From Archaeoglobus sp. JdFR-27 (lineage in GTDB: Archaea > Halobacteriota > Archaeoglobi > Archaeoglobales > Archaeoglobaceae), in contig MTMO01000008.1 of NCBI GenBank assembly GCA_002011235.1, positions 1 through 64,000 of the forward strand: 64,000 nt of DNA. The letters run 5' to 3'. This document shows positions 17,784-26,387 of the stretch, in pieces. The notes under the pieces were generated by a model. It saw only the letters and a list, made by a program, of their open reading frames with translations. It did no database searches and was not told the DNA's origin. The translations under genes and the position numbers were made by a program. How positions within the stretch are numbered: position 1 is the stretch's first letter; each line of letters starts with the position of its first letter.

Positions 17784-19640
17784 TTACTTTCTGAGCCTCC
17801 TATAGGCCAAAGCAGCTATTATCACCAAAATAATTATCCCAGCAACAGCCATAGGCACATATGATGTTGATCTGGGCGTAACATCTATTGTAGCTTTAAT
17901 TGGTTCGCTGATGACCCACTCCCCTTCTGGATCCTTGTATTTAACCTCAAGATTCAGGGCATAGAGTTTTGGAGTTGCTACGGTTTCAGCTTTAAGTTTG
18001 AACTTTATTACCTTGCTCTCACCTGGCTTCAGATCTCCTATGAATGCGGTGTCATCTGTGGAAGAGAAGGGATCTACAACTGTTAGTCGAGCGGTTGCGT
18101 CCTTAACCTCGTAGTTTCCAACATTTTTGATTGTGAATTCAACTATTTTTTCAGCACCGGCACTTATCAAAGGCTTTCCTTCCACTTCAAATTCCAATTT
18201 TGGACTCACAAGGATACCAATTTCAACAGGATTCGTTTCAAAATACTCATCCATCATTCTGTATTTCAGAGTTAATTTAGCCGGATATGGTACTGCCTTT
18301 GCCTCGCTTGAGGCTTTAACTTTGAATACCGCTGTCTTTTCCTCCCCTTGCTTGATCTCACCCAAGTAATACTCAGAACTCAAGACTGATATCGGTGGAT
18401 TTGCCCTCAGCATAATACTCGCACCATGAAGGTCTTCTGTAGCGCTTACAGTTACCTTCACCTCTCCTTTTGCATTGGCAAAGACCTTGCTTTCAACGTT
18501 TTTTACAACTATTTTGGGGGCTGATTTTACCGTTATTCCGAAAGGAGTTGCTTCACTCTCCCTTAACGATCCAGATTCGTCAACATAGATTGCTTTGATT
18601 TTTAGCGGATAATTTCCCCCATCCTTTACATTTACCTTGATATAGAACACAGCCTCAGCCCTTTCTCCAGGCTTCAGGTCTCCTATGTAGTATGCAGCCT
18701 GGGCTTGGGAGAGAGAAGTTGTGGTACTAGGCACACTGGGCATAGTTGGGACACCTGACATGGGCAACACTCCTGTTGGCCTTCCCATTCCTGGAATTTG
18801 TGTCCCTGTTGGGATAGAAGTAGCAGATGGTTGAGATATGCCCAAAGCGGATGCTTCAAATCCTGATGGTGTTTCGAGAGTCACATAAGCATCTCTAGCA
18901 GTTTTCTCTCCAGAATTCATAAATTCAACCACTATCTTCCCTTTCCCTCCCCCGATAAGGTTATCTGCTGTAACATTAAGGACTTTAAGCTTTACATCCT
19001 CTTCCTTCACGCTGAACTTCAAAGGGATTTCCTTTGTTTCCTCAACGTATTCAAGTTTGTATTCTTTTGTCATCATTTCGTACTCGTAAATCGTGGTGTT
19101 TGTTATGGTTGCATTGGTCATGAAAATGTCGCTGAGCTGTCTAGAAAGGCTGGTTCTAAACTCTTTTGGAAGACTCTGTAACGGAAATGCCTCAAGTCTT
19201 TTCAGTTTTTCAATCCTCTCATAACTGATTTTTAAAACAAGATCATAATCGCCTGGAGTAACATTGTCAGCAACCTTTAAAACGTATTGCAGCGTCACGG
19301 GTTTCATCGATGGTAATGCTGGCAATTTCTGAACTGGGGTTTCAACTCTGATTTTTTCATTCCCTATCAGCTCAAAGGTGAGATTGTAGGCTGTGAAGAG
19401 CATCTCCTCATTTTTGAAGAACATTGCCTCTTTTTCATCCCTGTACTTCACTTTGACCCTTTTAGCATCATTGAAAATTGTCAAAATTAGGGTTCTTTCT
19501 TCACCCTTACTTAGCTGGTTTGAGCCAACCATTGAAACCGATATATGCGGTTTTTCCTCATACTCCAAGGCTTGAACATTAATAATCGTGGTAATTAGAG
19601 CTATAAAGGCTATTAAAGCTATAATACCTGTTCTCCTCAT
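17784..19640 (-). CDS. Secreted membrane-anchored surface protein (COG1361-like)
   Basis: Exported protein of about 618 residues. It has an N-terminal signal segment (IIALIAFIALITTIINVQA), several Ig-like beta domains of the CARDB/COG1361 type, each with a GDLKPGE-like turn (for example YIGDLKPGERAEAVFYI and FIGDLKPGESKVIKFKL), and a C-terminal membrane helix followed by RRLRK. A Thr/Ser/Pro-rich stretch in the middle looks like a flexible linker. I start at the ATG with GGTGATAAA before it; a 39-codon extension from 19757 would run into the divergent gene. Proteins of this kind often accompany RND exporters in archaea and may act as the outside partner. Confidence 0.8.
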   Translation of the reverse strand: MRRTGIIALIAFIALITTIINVQALEYEEKPHISVSMVGSNQLSKGEERTLILTIFNDAKRVKVKYRDEKEAMFFKNEEMLFTAYNLTFELIGNEKIRVETPVQKLPALPSMKPVTLQYVLKVADNVTPGDYDLVLKISYERIEKLKRLEAFPLQSLPKEFRTSLSRQLSDIFMTNATITNTTIYEYEMMTKEYKLEYVEETKEIPLKFSVKEEDVKLKVLNVTADNLIGGGKGKIVVEFMNSGEKTARDAYVTLETPSGFEASALGISQPSATSIPTGTQIPGMGRPTGVLPMSGVPTMPSVPSTTTSLSQAQAAYYIGDLKPGERAEAVFYIKVNVKDGGNYPLKIKAIYVDESGSLRESEATPFGITVKSAPKIVVKNVESKVFANAKGEVKVTVSATEDLHGASIMLRANPPISVLSSEYYLGEIKQGEEKTAVFKVKASSEAKAVPYPAKLTLKYRMMDEYFETNPVEIGILVSPKLEFEVEGKPLISAGAEKIVEFTIKNVGNYEVKDATARLTVVDPFSSTDDTAFIGDLKPGESKVIKFKLKAETVATPKLYALNLEVKYKDPEGEWVISEPIKATIDVTPRSTSYVPMAVAGIIILVIIAALAYRRLRK

Positions 19641-19704
19641 TTTATCACCTGTTGTTGCTCTCCCGACGAAAAAGTATAAAAACATTGCGTTTAAAAACTT
19701 CATC
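19641..19704. promoter_or_regulatory. Shared divergent promoter region
   Basis: Only 64 bases separate the two start codons. The stretch contains AT-rich elements (AAGTATAAAAAC and TTTAAAAAC) that can serve as TATA boxes for one or both directions, with GGTGATAAA as ribosome binding site on the minus strand. The regulator is placed to control itself and the exporter operon. Confidence 0.55.
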
Positions 19705-20397
19705 ATGAAAATAATAAATGTCCTGAAATCATTCGGTTTCAGTGAGTACGAGGCCAAAGCGATTCTTGCACTACTTTCAAGGGGGGCTCTTTCGGCAAAG
19801 GAAGTTGCTGAAATAAGTGGTATTCCAAGAACCTCCGTTTATGATGTCATGAATTCTTTGGTTTCAAAGGGATTCGTTGAGGCTTTTGATAGACCCAAGA
19901 AATTCAGGGCGCTTAGAACAACTGAGATACTTTCAATTCTTTCAAAAAGAGTTGGAGAGGGGATTGAGTACTTAAAAAGGGAGCTGCCAAGATTTGAGGA
20001 GGTAGAGGTAGAAGAAGTTAAAATTTACAGAGGAGAACTCGTTCTGGATAAGCTTAAAGAGATGGTTTCAAATGCAAGGGATAACATTATTGGAATATTC
20101 TCTTACATTTCAAATGAGGTTAAGGAAATTCTTGAAACTACCAAATGTCGACTTATTCTGATATCCCTTAATGCAAAAGAAGTGAAGAATGCTGAGGCCT
20201 ATGAATTTAAAAGAAAAGAGGAGGTGATAGATACTTTTCGAGATAATTGTCATGGCTTTCTGATAATTGATGATAAAAGCTCCATCTTTTTGTTCATGAG
20301 CCACGCAGCATTAGCCCTTGTGAGCGAAAGTCCTACGATCGCAAGCTTTTCAAAGATGATGCTTTTGCCGTTGCTTGAGGTTCTAAGAGATGATTAA
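19705..20397 (+). CDS. TrmB-family transcriptional regulator
   Basis: DNA-binding regulator of 230 residues. Residues 1-75 hold a winged helix-turn-helix of the TrmB type (FGFSEYEAKAILALLSRGAL, then ISGIPRTSVYDVMNSLVSKG), followed by a short coiled region and a C-terminal effector domain of PLD-like type. It lacks the long sugar-binding extension of TrmB itself. I start at the ATG that gives the standard N-terminus. The longer frame from 19588 encodes hydrophobic sequence overlapping the divergent gene and is not credible. The position predicts control of the adjacent RND and surface-protein operon, which is an inference. Confidence 0.87.
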   Translation: MKIINVLKSFGFSEYEAKAILALLSRGALSAKEVAEISGIPRTSVYDVMNSLVSKGFVEAFDRPKKFRALRTTEILSILSKRVGEGIEYLKRELPRFEEVEVEEVKIYRGELVLDKLKEMVSNARDNIIGIFSYISNEVKEILETTKCRLILISLNAKEVKNAEAYEFKRKEEVIDTFRDNCHGFLIIDDKSSIFLFMSHAALALVSESPTIASFSKMMLLPLLEVLRDD

Positions 20398-20662
20398 AAT
20401 ATCAAATTAAAATATCAAAATGATTAGAAGATATATTACAAACTTATTACAAACAACCAAACTTCATCATAGAGCTAACAATCGATTGTCCAGAGGTTGG
20501 GTTAATTTTAATTAATGTTTAATAATTCAAAAAACCGAAAACTTAATATACAATCATTATAAAACAAAGAATGGAGTCCCCCTCCCTCACTATTTTAATT
20601 TATTCCCGATTAATAACCCAGTTGGCCTTTAAGAAGTTTTAAGAAGTGACATCATGGACTCT

Positions 20663-20953
20663 TCACCTATCTTGTTCTGTTTTAACCGTTTCAATTAGCT
20701 TTTTACCGGCAACAATCTCGTCAATGCTGTGGATAACTGCCCCTAACTCCTCTATCACCATCTTGATGTCTTCAAAACTCATATCGTTTCCAACAATCGT
20801 TATTTTAACATTCTCCGTATTTTGGTCAATCTCATAAAGGCTTACGTTAACACCCTCGATGTTGTCGAGTTCACTAAGCCTTTTTGCCAGAACAAGGTTG
20901 CTTGGCTCATGGGGCTTCAGAACATCCAGAACGAGTCTTCTGAATCCAGACAC
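20663..20953 (-). CDS. DUF211 family protein
   Basis: Small conserved archaeal protein of 96 residues with a ferredoxin-like alpha/beta pattern: [20 protein letters not shown] at the start, then [38 protein letters not shown] and a closing [15 protein letters not shown]. This matches DUF211 (the MTH889 type), for which structures exist but no firm function is known. It lies alone, divergent from the PHP gene, with only about 40 bases between their starts. Confidence 0.87.
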   Translation of the reverse strand: MSGFRRLVLDVLKPHEPSNLVLAKRLSELDNIEGVNVSLYEIDQNTENVKITIVGNDMSFEDIKMVIEELGAVIHSIDEIVAGKKLIETVKTEQDR

Positions 20954-20991
20954 AAGGAAAAGTTTTTCAGGCCTTTATTTAAACATTTTGT

Positions 20992-21639
20992 ATGATCGAT
21001 CTCCACACACATTCGGTTTTCAGTGATGGTGAACTTTTACCTTCCGAACTCATAAGAAGGATGGCAGAACTTGGGAACAAAGGGCTGGCGATAACAGATC
21101 ATGCGGATTTCTCAAATATTCCCGACATATTGGCAGGATTTAGTAGATTGAAGGAATATAGAGACGATTACGAGATAAAAGTGCTCTTTGGAGTTGAAAT
21201 AACTCATGTGCCCCCCAAACTCATAGGTAGAGCTGTTGATCTTTCAATTAAAGAGGGAGCTGAAATTATTGTCGTGCATGGGGAGACCGTTGCCGAACCA
21301 GTCAAATCGGGAACGAATCTTGCTGCATTGAACGAGGAGATAGACATATTGGCCCATCCAGGGCTTATCGATGAAGAATCCCTTCAGCTAGCTTTGGAAA
21401 ATGATATTTTTTTAGAGATTACATCAAGAAAAGGCCACTGTTTGACAAACGGCTATGTAGCAAGGAAGGCTGAGGAATTTGGATGCAAACTCATCATAAA
21501 CACGGATGCACATTCTCCTTCAGATTTAATTTCCCATAAAGAGGCTGAGACAGTTTGTAAAGGGGCAGGTATAAAGGATTGCTCGTTATTGTTTGAAAAC
21601 TCAAAAAAACTCATGGAAAAAAAGCTAAAGAGGGTTTAG
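20992..21639 (+). CDS. PHP-domain phosphoesterase (histidinol-phosphatase-like)
   Basis: Metal-dependent phosphoesterase of 215 residues. Metal ligands are visible in DLHTHSVFSDG (3-13), AITDHADFS (about 35-43), GVEITH (about 66-71), DILAHPG (about 115-121) and NTDAHSP (about 178-184), the full PHP set. The family includes histidinol phosphatases and nucleases. No histidine-biosynthesis gene is adjacent, so the substrate is open. The mRNA is probably leaderless, with TTTATTTAAACA about 20 to 30 bases before the ATG. It ends in a 4-base overlap with the convergent prenyl synthase gene. Confidence 0.88.
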   Translation: MIDLHTHSVFSDGELLPSELIRRMAELGNKGLAITDHADFSNIPDILAGFSRLKEYRDDYEIKVLFGVEITHVPPKLIGRAVDLSIKEGAEIIVVHGETVAEPVKSGTNLAALNEEIDILAHPGLIDEESLQLALENDIFLEITSRKGHCLTNGYVARKAEEFGCKLIINTDAHSPSDLISHKEAETVCKGAGIKDCSLLFENSKKLMEKKLKRV

Positions 21640-22541
21640 CTATCAAGATAAACTTCAAGAATGCTATCCTCTTTTCTTTTCCTCAGGTAACTTTTGATTT
21701 GACTTGCAGTCATGTAATCGATGAGGTAAAGGAGCTTTTCTTTCCCTTCAGATTGATCAAAGTATTCAAGAGATTTTTCGCTTTGATTTGCGTGTTTTCT
21801 TATCAAAGACAGCACTTTCACCATCGCCTCATCGAAACCGTACTTTTCCGCATAGATCATTGGTAAAGTTCTGGATTCAACCTCAGAGCTTTTGTCATCA
21901 TAGATCTCCAAGTACTCTATAAGGTCATCAACGAGCTGATAAGCCATTCCTAGGTTTTTGCCATAACTAAAAAGCTTCTCTGCTGCTTTTCTATCATTCG
22001 ATACAACCCTACAAGCATTTTTCGCGGCATATGCAAAAAGGGCAGCGGTTTTACCCTCAATACACTTGAAGTAGCTGTCTTCATCAAAATACTCTTTAGT
22101 GCTATAAACATCCAGTAACTCCCCTTCAGACATTATTTTGCCAACATTTGCAAATTCCTTGATGACTTCCTCTCCATATACGGATGTTAACTCCACAGAC
22201 TTCGAGATCAGCCAGTCTCCAGCGAGAATTGCAACTGAAAGATCGTATTCGACATGAAGCGTTTTAACGTTCCTCCTGAGAGTTCCCCTATCTATAACAT
22301 CATCATGGGCAAGAGAGGCTGTATGGATGAGCTCTACAGCCATCGCAAGATTGAGGACATCTTTGTAACTTCCACCACACATCTTACCGGCTAGCAAAAC
22401 GATTAAGGGTCTTGTCCTTTTCCCACCTGCTGAGATAATATACCTTAAAGCCTTTTTTATTTTAGGAATTGACCTTGAATTTTCAACAAGCTCGTTCAAT
22501 GCCTTGTTGATTATCTCGTATTCTTTCCATCCCTCAATCAT
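21636..22541 (-). CDS. Polyprenyl (geranylgeranyl-type) diphosphate synthase
   Basis: Condenses isopentenyl diphosphate with allylic diphosphates to build the C20 or longer chains of archaeal lipids or quinones. The first aspartate-rich motif is AHDDVIDRGTLRRN (about 80-93) and the second is YQLVDDLIEY (about 203-212, DDxxE form). SAGGKRTRPLIVLLAG marks the N-terminal substrate site. It is 301 residues, a little shorter than typical. Bulky residues just before the first motif set product length, but I cannot call it safely. Three 11-base direct repeats lie about 215 bases upstream. Confidence 0.92.
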   Translation of the reverse strand: MIEGWKEYEIINKALNELVENSRSIPKIKKALRYIISAGGKRTRPLIVLLAGKMCGGSYKDVLNLAMAVELIHTASLAHDDVIDRGTLRRNVKTLHVEYDLSVAILAGDWLISKSVELTSVYGEEVIKEFANVGKIMSEGELLDVYSTKEYFDEDSYFKCIEGKTAALFAYAAKNACRVVSNDRKAAEKLFSYGKNLGMAYQLVDDLIEYLEIYDDKSSEVESRTLPMIYAEKYGFDEAMVKVLSLIRKHANQSEKSLEYFDQSEGKEKLLYLIDYMTASQIKSYLRKRKEDSILEVYLDS

Positions 22542-22756
22542 TTTAACCCAATCCTTCCTACTTCAATCCACTATTAAAATTTTCCCGAAATTTTTGAGTT
22601 TCCTATGGAATTTATTGAAAGTTGAACATCTGCACTTAAATTGATTATCAATTAAAAATTTTCTGAATTGAATAACCAGTCAATATAATTCTCCGATCGA
22701 GTTTTATTCTGTTTTTTATCTGGTTTTAACAAAGATATAAGAGGTACAAAGTCGTC

Positions 22757-22788
22757 ACATATTCGCTACATATTCGCCAGATATTCGC
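22757..22788. repeat. Three 11-base tandem repeats
   Basis: ACATATTCGCT, ACATATTCGCC and AGATATTCGC follow each other at an exact 11-base period. They lie between the stop of the DUF2103 gene and the prenyl synthase gene. One helical turn of spacing would suit cooperative protein binding. Confidence 0.6.
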
Positions 22789-22797
22789 ATTACTTTC

Positions 22798-23106
22798 TCA
22801 ACTTTTGTATACTCTGAACAGTAATTTTTCCAGCTCTTTCACAATCTCCAAACCCTCTGAATGTGTAGAGGCTTTTGTAACTATAAAGATCTCCTGAACT
22901 GTGGAGCCCTCTCTCAGCAAAAGTCTGAGATTTCCCCTACTATCAGGCCTAAGAAACTTGGCTTTAAAACCTCCAGGAGACATACCAACCTTGATTATGC
23001 CTGGAATTACTTTTTTGACAAGTTTACTCCTACCTATCTCCATCACAATCTTCCTACCCTTCCTTCCTCCGATGATGGTTGTATGATTACCTCCAAATTT
23101 TCCCAC
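22798..23106 (-). CDS. DUF2103-like conserved archaeal protein
   Basis: Basic protein of 102 residues opening MGKFGGNHTTIIGGRKGRKI, then a Lys-rich strand and IIKVGMSPGGFKAKFLRPD, and a closing LLLREGSTVQEIFIVTKAST. It resembles the DUF2103 family of archaeal small proteins annotated as predicted metal-binding. I see no Cys or His cluster that would support metal binding here. The many basic residues would fit nucleic-acid contact, but that is conjecture. Start is GTG. It is alone between the deoxyhypusine synthase and prenyl synthase genes. Confidence 0.7.
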   Translation of the reverse strand: MGKFGGNHTTIIGGRKGRKIVMEIGRSKLVKKVIPGIIKVGMSPGGFKAKFLRPDSRGNLRLLLREGSTVQEIFIVTKASTHSEGLEIVKELEKLLFRVYKS

Positions 23107-23175
23107 AACTGGAATTTATATGGATTTAAAAAAAATTTATGATAGTAAGAGAAAAAATAAGAACATAATCAAAGT

Positions 23176-24090
23176 TCAGAGACTATCAAGCAAGTATGCA
23201 TACAAAAACGGCAAAGCTATTGTAGCATCACAGTAAACCGTTACCTCCTTCGCCTCCTCTTTCAGCTTACACCAGCTCTTCGCCTCGCTCAGGGTTGCAC
23301 CGCTTAGTCCACCCCATTGAGGTGAGTCGGTTGTTATCTGGATTGCTGCATCGAAGCCCTCTGCAAGCAGCATTGCTTGTAATGTAAAATTCTTTGGGAC
23401 TCCTCCTCCAACGATAACAACTCCCAGAGGGATTTTTTGGAAACAAAGATCGAGAATTTGATTTATATCCTTCAAAAAATCGAGGTAAAAAGTCTTCTTT
23501 CTATAGATTGAGAGGTGTAATCCAAAAATCGAGTCATGGAGGGTGGGGCTGAAAACAGGAATTTCCTTTTCGTAAGCCACCCTCAGAAAGGAGTTCTTAT
23601 CCTTTATTCTCTTCCCAACCTCCCTCATTAATTCAGGAGTCGATAAATTTCCATCAAGCTGGGAAATAATAGGTGAAAGAAAATTCTCGACTTCCTCAAA
23701 AGCATGCTGATCTACAAAAACATCATAAATCCTGTTTTTGTTCTCCCCAGCTAGTTTTACATCATCAGCATAATCTTTTCCAATCTCATGTCCTATTCCT
23801 AACGCATCGATTATCTCATGAACAACATTTGCCCCCGTTGTGACGAGGCAACTGATGAATCCCTTTTCCATCATTCCCGCTACGATGTTTCTCATCCCTG
23901 CTGGAATCATTGCACCAGCCAAAGTGAGGAAAATAAAATAATTCCCTGTGACCATCTCCCGATATAATTCCGCTGCATAAGCAAGTCTTCTCGCGTTAAA
24001 GGCTGTTGCTTTCATACTATTAATGATGTGTGAAACGTTCAGTTTTGAGAAATCGATGTTCCCAACTTTCAGGTTTTCTTCTTCATTCAT
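23176..24090 (-). CDS. dys: Deoxyhypusine synthase
   Basis: Transfers the aminobutyl group of spermidine to a lysine of aIF5A. The protein of about 304 residues has the NAD-binding core with FLTLAGAMIPAGMRNIVAG and LVTTGANVVHEIIDALG, and GVVIVGGGVPKNF further on. The active-site lysine is in the C-terminal SEAKSWCKLK, aligning with Lys329 of human DHS (WGK there, WCK here). I start at the ATG of MNEEENL; a TTG two codons earlier is less likely. Archaeoglobi often have two DHS-like genes, and the conserved lysine and glycine motifs argue that this one is active. Confidence 0.92.
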   Translation of the reverse strand: MNEEENLKVGNIDFSKLNVSHIINSMKATAFNARRLAYAAELYREMVTGNYFIFLTLAGAMIPAGMRNIVAGMMEKGFISCLVTTGANVVHEIIDALGIGHEIGKDYADDVKLAGENKNRIYDVFVDQHAFEEVENFLSPIISQLDGNLSTPELMREVGKRIKDKNSFLRVAYEKEIPVFSPTLHDSIFGLHLSIYRKKTFYLDFLKDINQILDLCFQKIPLGVVIVGGGVPKNFTLQAMLLAEGFDAAIQITTDSPQWGGLSGATLSEAKSWCKLKEEAKEVTVYCDATIALPFLYAYLLDSL

Positions 24091-24143
24091 GACCAAAAAA
24101 AAGTTGCAGAGACTTTAAAATTCTTCGCCAATTAACTTAGACT

Positions 24144-26255
24144 TCAATAAGAGTGGACTATTCTGTAGTAGTTTGGTCTTGGAGAGTATATCTCTCCCTT
24201 CTCCCTCATTTTGTAAAGTACTTCCTTCGCCTTCGCCCTTTCAATTCCTTTCTCCTCGGCGCTATGAAGAATCACTTCCTCTGGCACTCCTTTCGTATAC
24301 TGTGGATCCTTCTCCAAGTTCTCAATTATCCTCTTTATTGTGAGTATTCTATCCCTTTGAGTTTTTGATGTGCCAGATAACCCATAATCTATGTCTATCT
24401 CCCCAGTTTCTGGATTTAAAGCGATTTGCTCCAAGCTCTTCCTGAAGATGCCAATCACCCTATCTATGTCCTGAGATGTGATTCTGTCAGAGAGTCTGAG
24501 CCTCGCAGACGCTTCTGCCAGTCTAACCAAAGCTTCAAGTTGTCTTGCTGTAACCGTAACTGATGAGTCCTTCGCCGAATCCCTAAGCGAGACGTAGAAC
24601 TCAATTATTCTATTCTTCGCCTCTTCAGTCAATACCGGGAAGACCGTTCTTTTAGCATAGGCTATGTACTTCCTCAGCAGCTCAGGATCGATCTGAGGTT
24701 CTATCTTTTTCGCTTCAATATCAAGCTTCTCCCTTTTGATTTCCGAAGATGATAGATTCCTGAGCATTTCCAGCTTTTCACCAAGCTCGTGAGTGTTAAG
24801 GATATGAGTTGCAAGCAATCTATCCTTCTCAGCATCGGGCTCATCCGTCATAACGAAGATCAGATCGAATCTTGAGAGCAATGTTGGAGAGAGATCTATC
24901 TGCTCAACTATCGGGGCAAAAAGATCGAATCGGCCATATTTGGGGTTCGCGGCTCCAAGCAAAGCACATCTCGAGCGAAGCATTGCATTTATTCCAGCTT
25001 TGGCAACGCTTATCGTTTGCTGCTCCATCGCTTCATGCAACGCAGATCTGTCTTCAGGTCTCATCTTGTCTATCTCATCAACCAAAGCTATACCTTTATC
25101 CGCAAGAACCAGTGCCCCCGCTTCAAGTGTCCATCTTCCGTCGACTTCATCCCTTGTTGCTGTAGCGGTTAATCCGGCAGAGGTTGTCCCTTTCCCTGTG
25201 GTGTAAACACTTCTTGGGGCAACTCTGTGGACGTATCTAAGCATCTGAGATTTTGCCACTCCAGGATCACCGACGAGCAGAATATGAATGTCTCCTCTAA
25301 TTTCGCTTCCATCAGGAAGCTTCTTCGGTACTCCGCCGAAGAGTTGAAGGGCTATAGCAAGCTTAATCATTTCATAACCATATATTATCGGCGCTATTGA
25401 GTTTGCTACCCTCTCGTAGAGCATTGGATCTTCACTAAGTTCAAGGATTTTCTTTACATCTTCCTCGGTTATTTCAAACTCCTCATACTCCTGCTGAAGG
25501 ATCTCAAGGGAGTTGCCCTCGATATGGATGTCCATGTGCAGGAGCTTCTTACTTCCATAAGCTCTCGGCCTGGCTTTAACGATTCCATTCACAACAACTC
25601 TATCTCCAGGATTGATCCTGCCGGTAAGATCTCCTTCAAGGTAGACGTCTATTGTCTGCGGTTGTTCACCACCCCTCAGATTCTCTGGATACTCCTGAAT
25701 TCGAATCCTCTGGCTATCCACCTTCTCGCTCTTCTCAGGCAGCAGAATGAATCTCCCCCTTGACTGACAATTCCTGCATTCATATGGCTGCTTTAGAACC
25801 GCGTCATCTTGTTCAACCATTACCTCATTCCCGCAAGCTCCGCAAAGAAAAGCTGCCTTCACAATCTTAGGCCTTACCTCAGTAACCTTCCTTACGATTC
25901 CCTCAATAGAGATGAACTTCGATACATGCTCACTCCTCAGATCCCTTATCAGAATTCTCCTTGTCAGCGGCAGATTCATGAATCGGGCAATGCAGTTCTC
26001 TAGCCTTACGTCATGGATGTTGAAGGATAACTCTATTCCTCTGGATGCGTCTTCGATTACCTTTTCTGGATATTCAAGAAGTTCTTCAGCAAGCTTTCCT
26101 TCCCTGAAAATTGCCAAATCTCTAAGAAAATCAACATAAATAGATCGACCGGTTCCATCAAGAGATATAATCGCATCAGCAAGCCTGTTTAGTTCATTCT
26201 GATAATATGATTCGAAAAACTCCCGCCATACTTCGGGGCTGCTATGCATAACCAT
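24144..26255 (-). CDS. mcm: MCM replicative DNA helicase
   Basis: Hexameric replicative helicase. Of 703 residues, about 1-260 form the N-terminal DNA-binding part with a zinc site (CGACGNEV and CRNCQSRG, about 138-165). About 280-520 form the AAA+ module with Walker A GDPGVAKSQ, Walker B ALVDEIDKM, sensor AANPKYGRF and arginine finger LLSRFDLIF. The C-terminus has a winged-helix domain. No intein interrupts the motifs. It lies alone, not next to GINS or primase. Two ATG codons two positions apart compete for the start. Confidence 0.97.
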   Translation of the reverse strand: MVMHSSPEVWREFFESYYQNELNRLADAIISLDGTGRSIYVDFLRDLAIFREGKLAEELLEYPEKVIEDASRGIELSFNIHDVRLENCIARFMNLPLTRRILIRDLRSEHVSKFISIEGIVRKVTEVRPKIVKAAFLCGACGNEVMVEQDDAVLKQPYECRNCQSRGRFILLPEKSEKVDSQRIRIQEYPENLRGGEQPQTIDVYLEGDLTGRINPGDRVVVNGIVKARPRAYGSKKLLHMDIHIEGNSLEILQQEYEEFEITEEDVKKILELSEDPMLYERVANSIAPIIYGYEMIKLAIALQLFGGVPKKLPDGSEIRGDIHILLVGDPGVAKSQMLRYVHRVAPRSVYTTGKGTTSAGLTATATRDEVDGRWTLEAGALVLADKGIALVDEIDKMRPEDRSALHEAMEQQTISVAKAGINAMLRSRCALLGAANPKYGRFDLFAPIVEQIDLSPTLLSRFDLIFVMTDEPDAEKDRLLATHILNTHELGEKLEMLRNLSSSEIKREKLDIEAKKIEPQIDPELLRKYIAYAKRTVFPVLTEEAKNRIIEFYVSLRDSAKDSSVTVTARQLEALVRLAEASARLRLSDRITSQDIDRVIGIFRKSLEQIALNPETGEIDIDYGLSGTSKTQRDRILTIKRIIENLEKDPQYTKGVPEEVILHSAEEKGIERAKAKEVLYKMREKGEIYSPRPNYYRIVHSY

Positions 26256-26387
26256 GAGTGGAAAGGAAAATTGAAAACAATTTTGGTTGGTTTGAAAGTT
26301 TTAATCGGTTTGAAATATAAAGAAATGTAAAGAATGTAAAGAAATGGTAAAAAAGCAAAAAGTTGGACGCTTAGAATTTACTAGATT

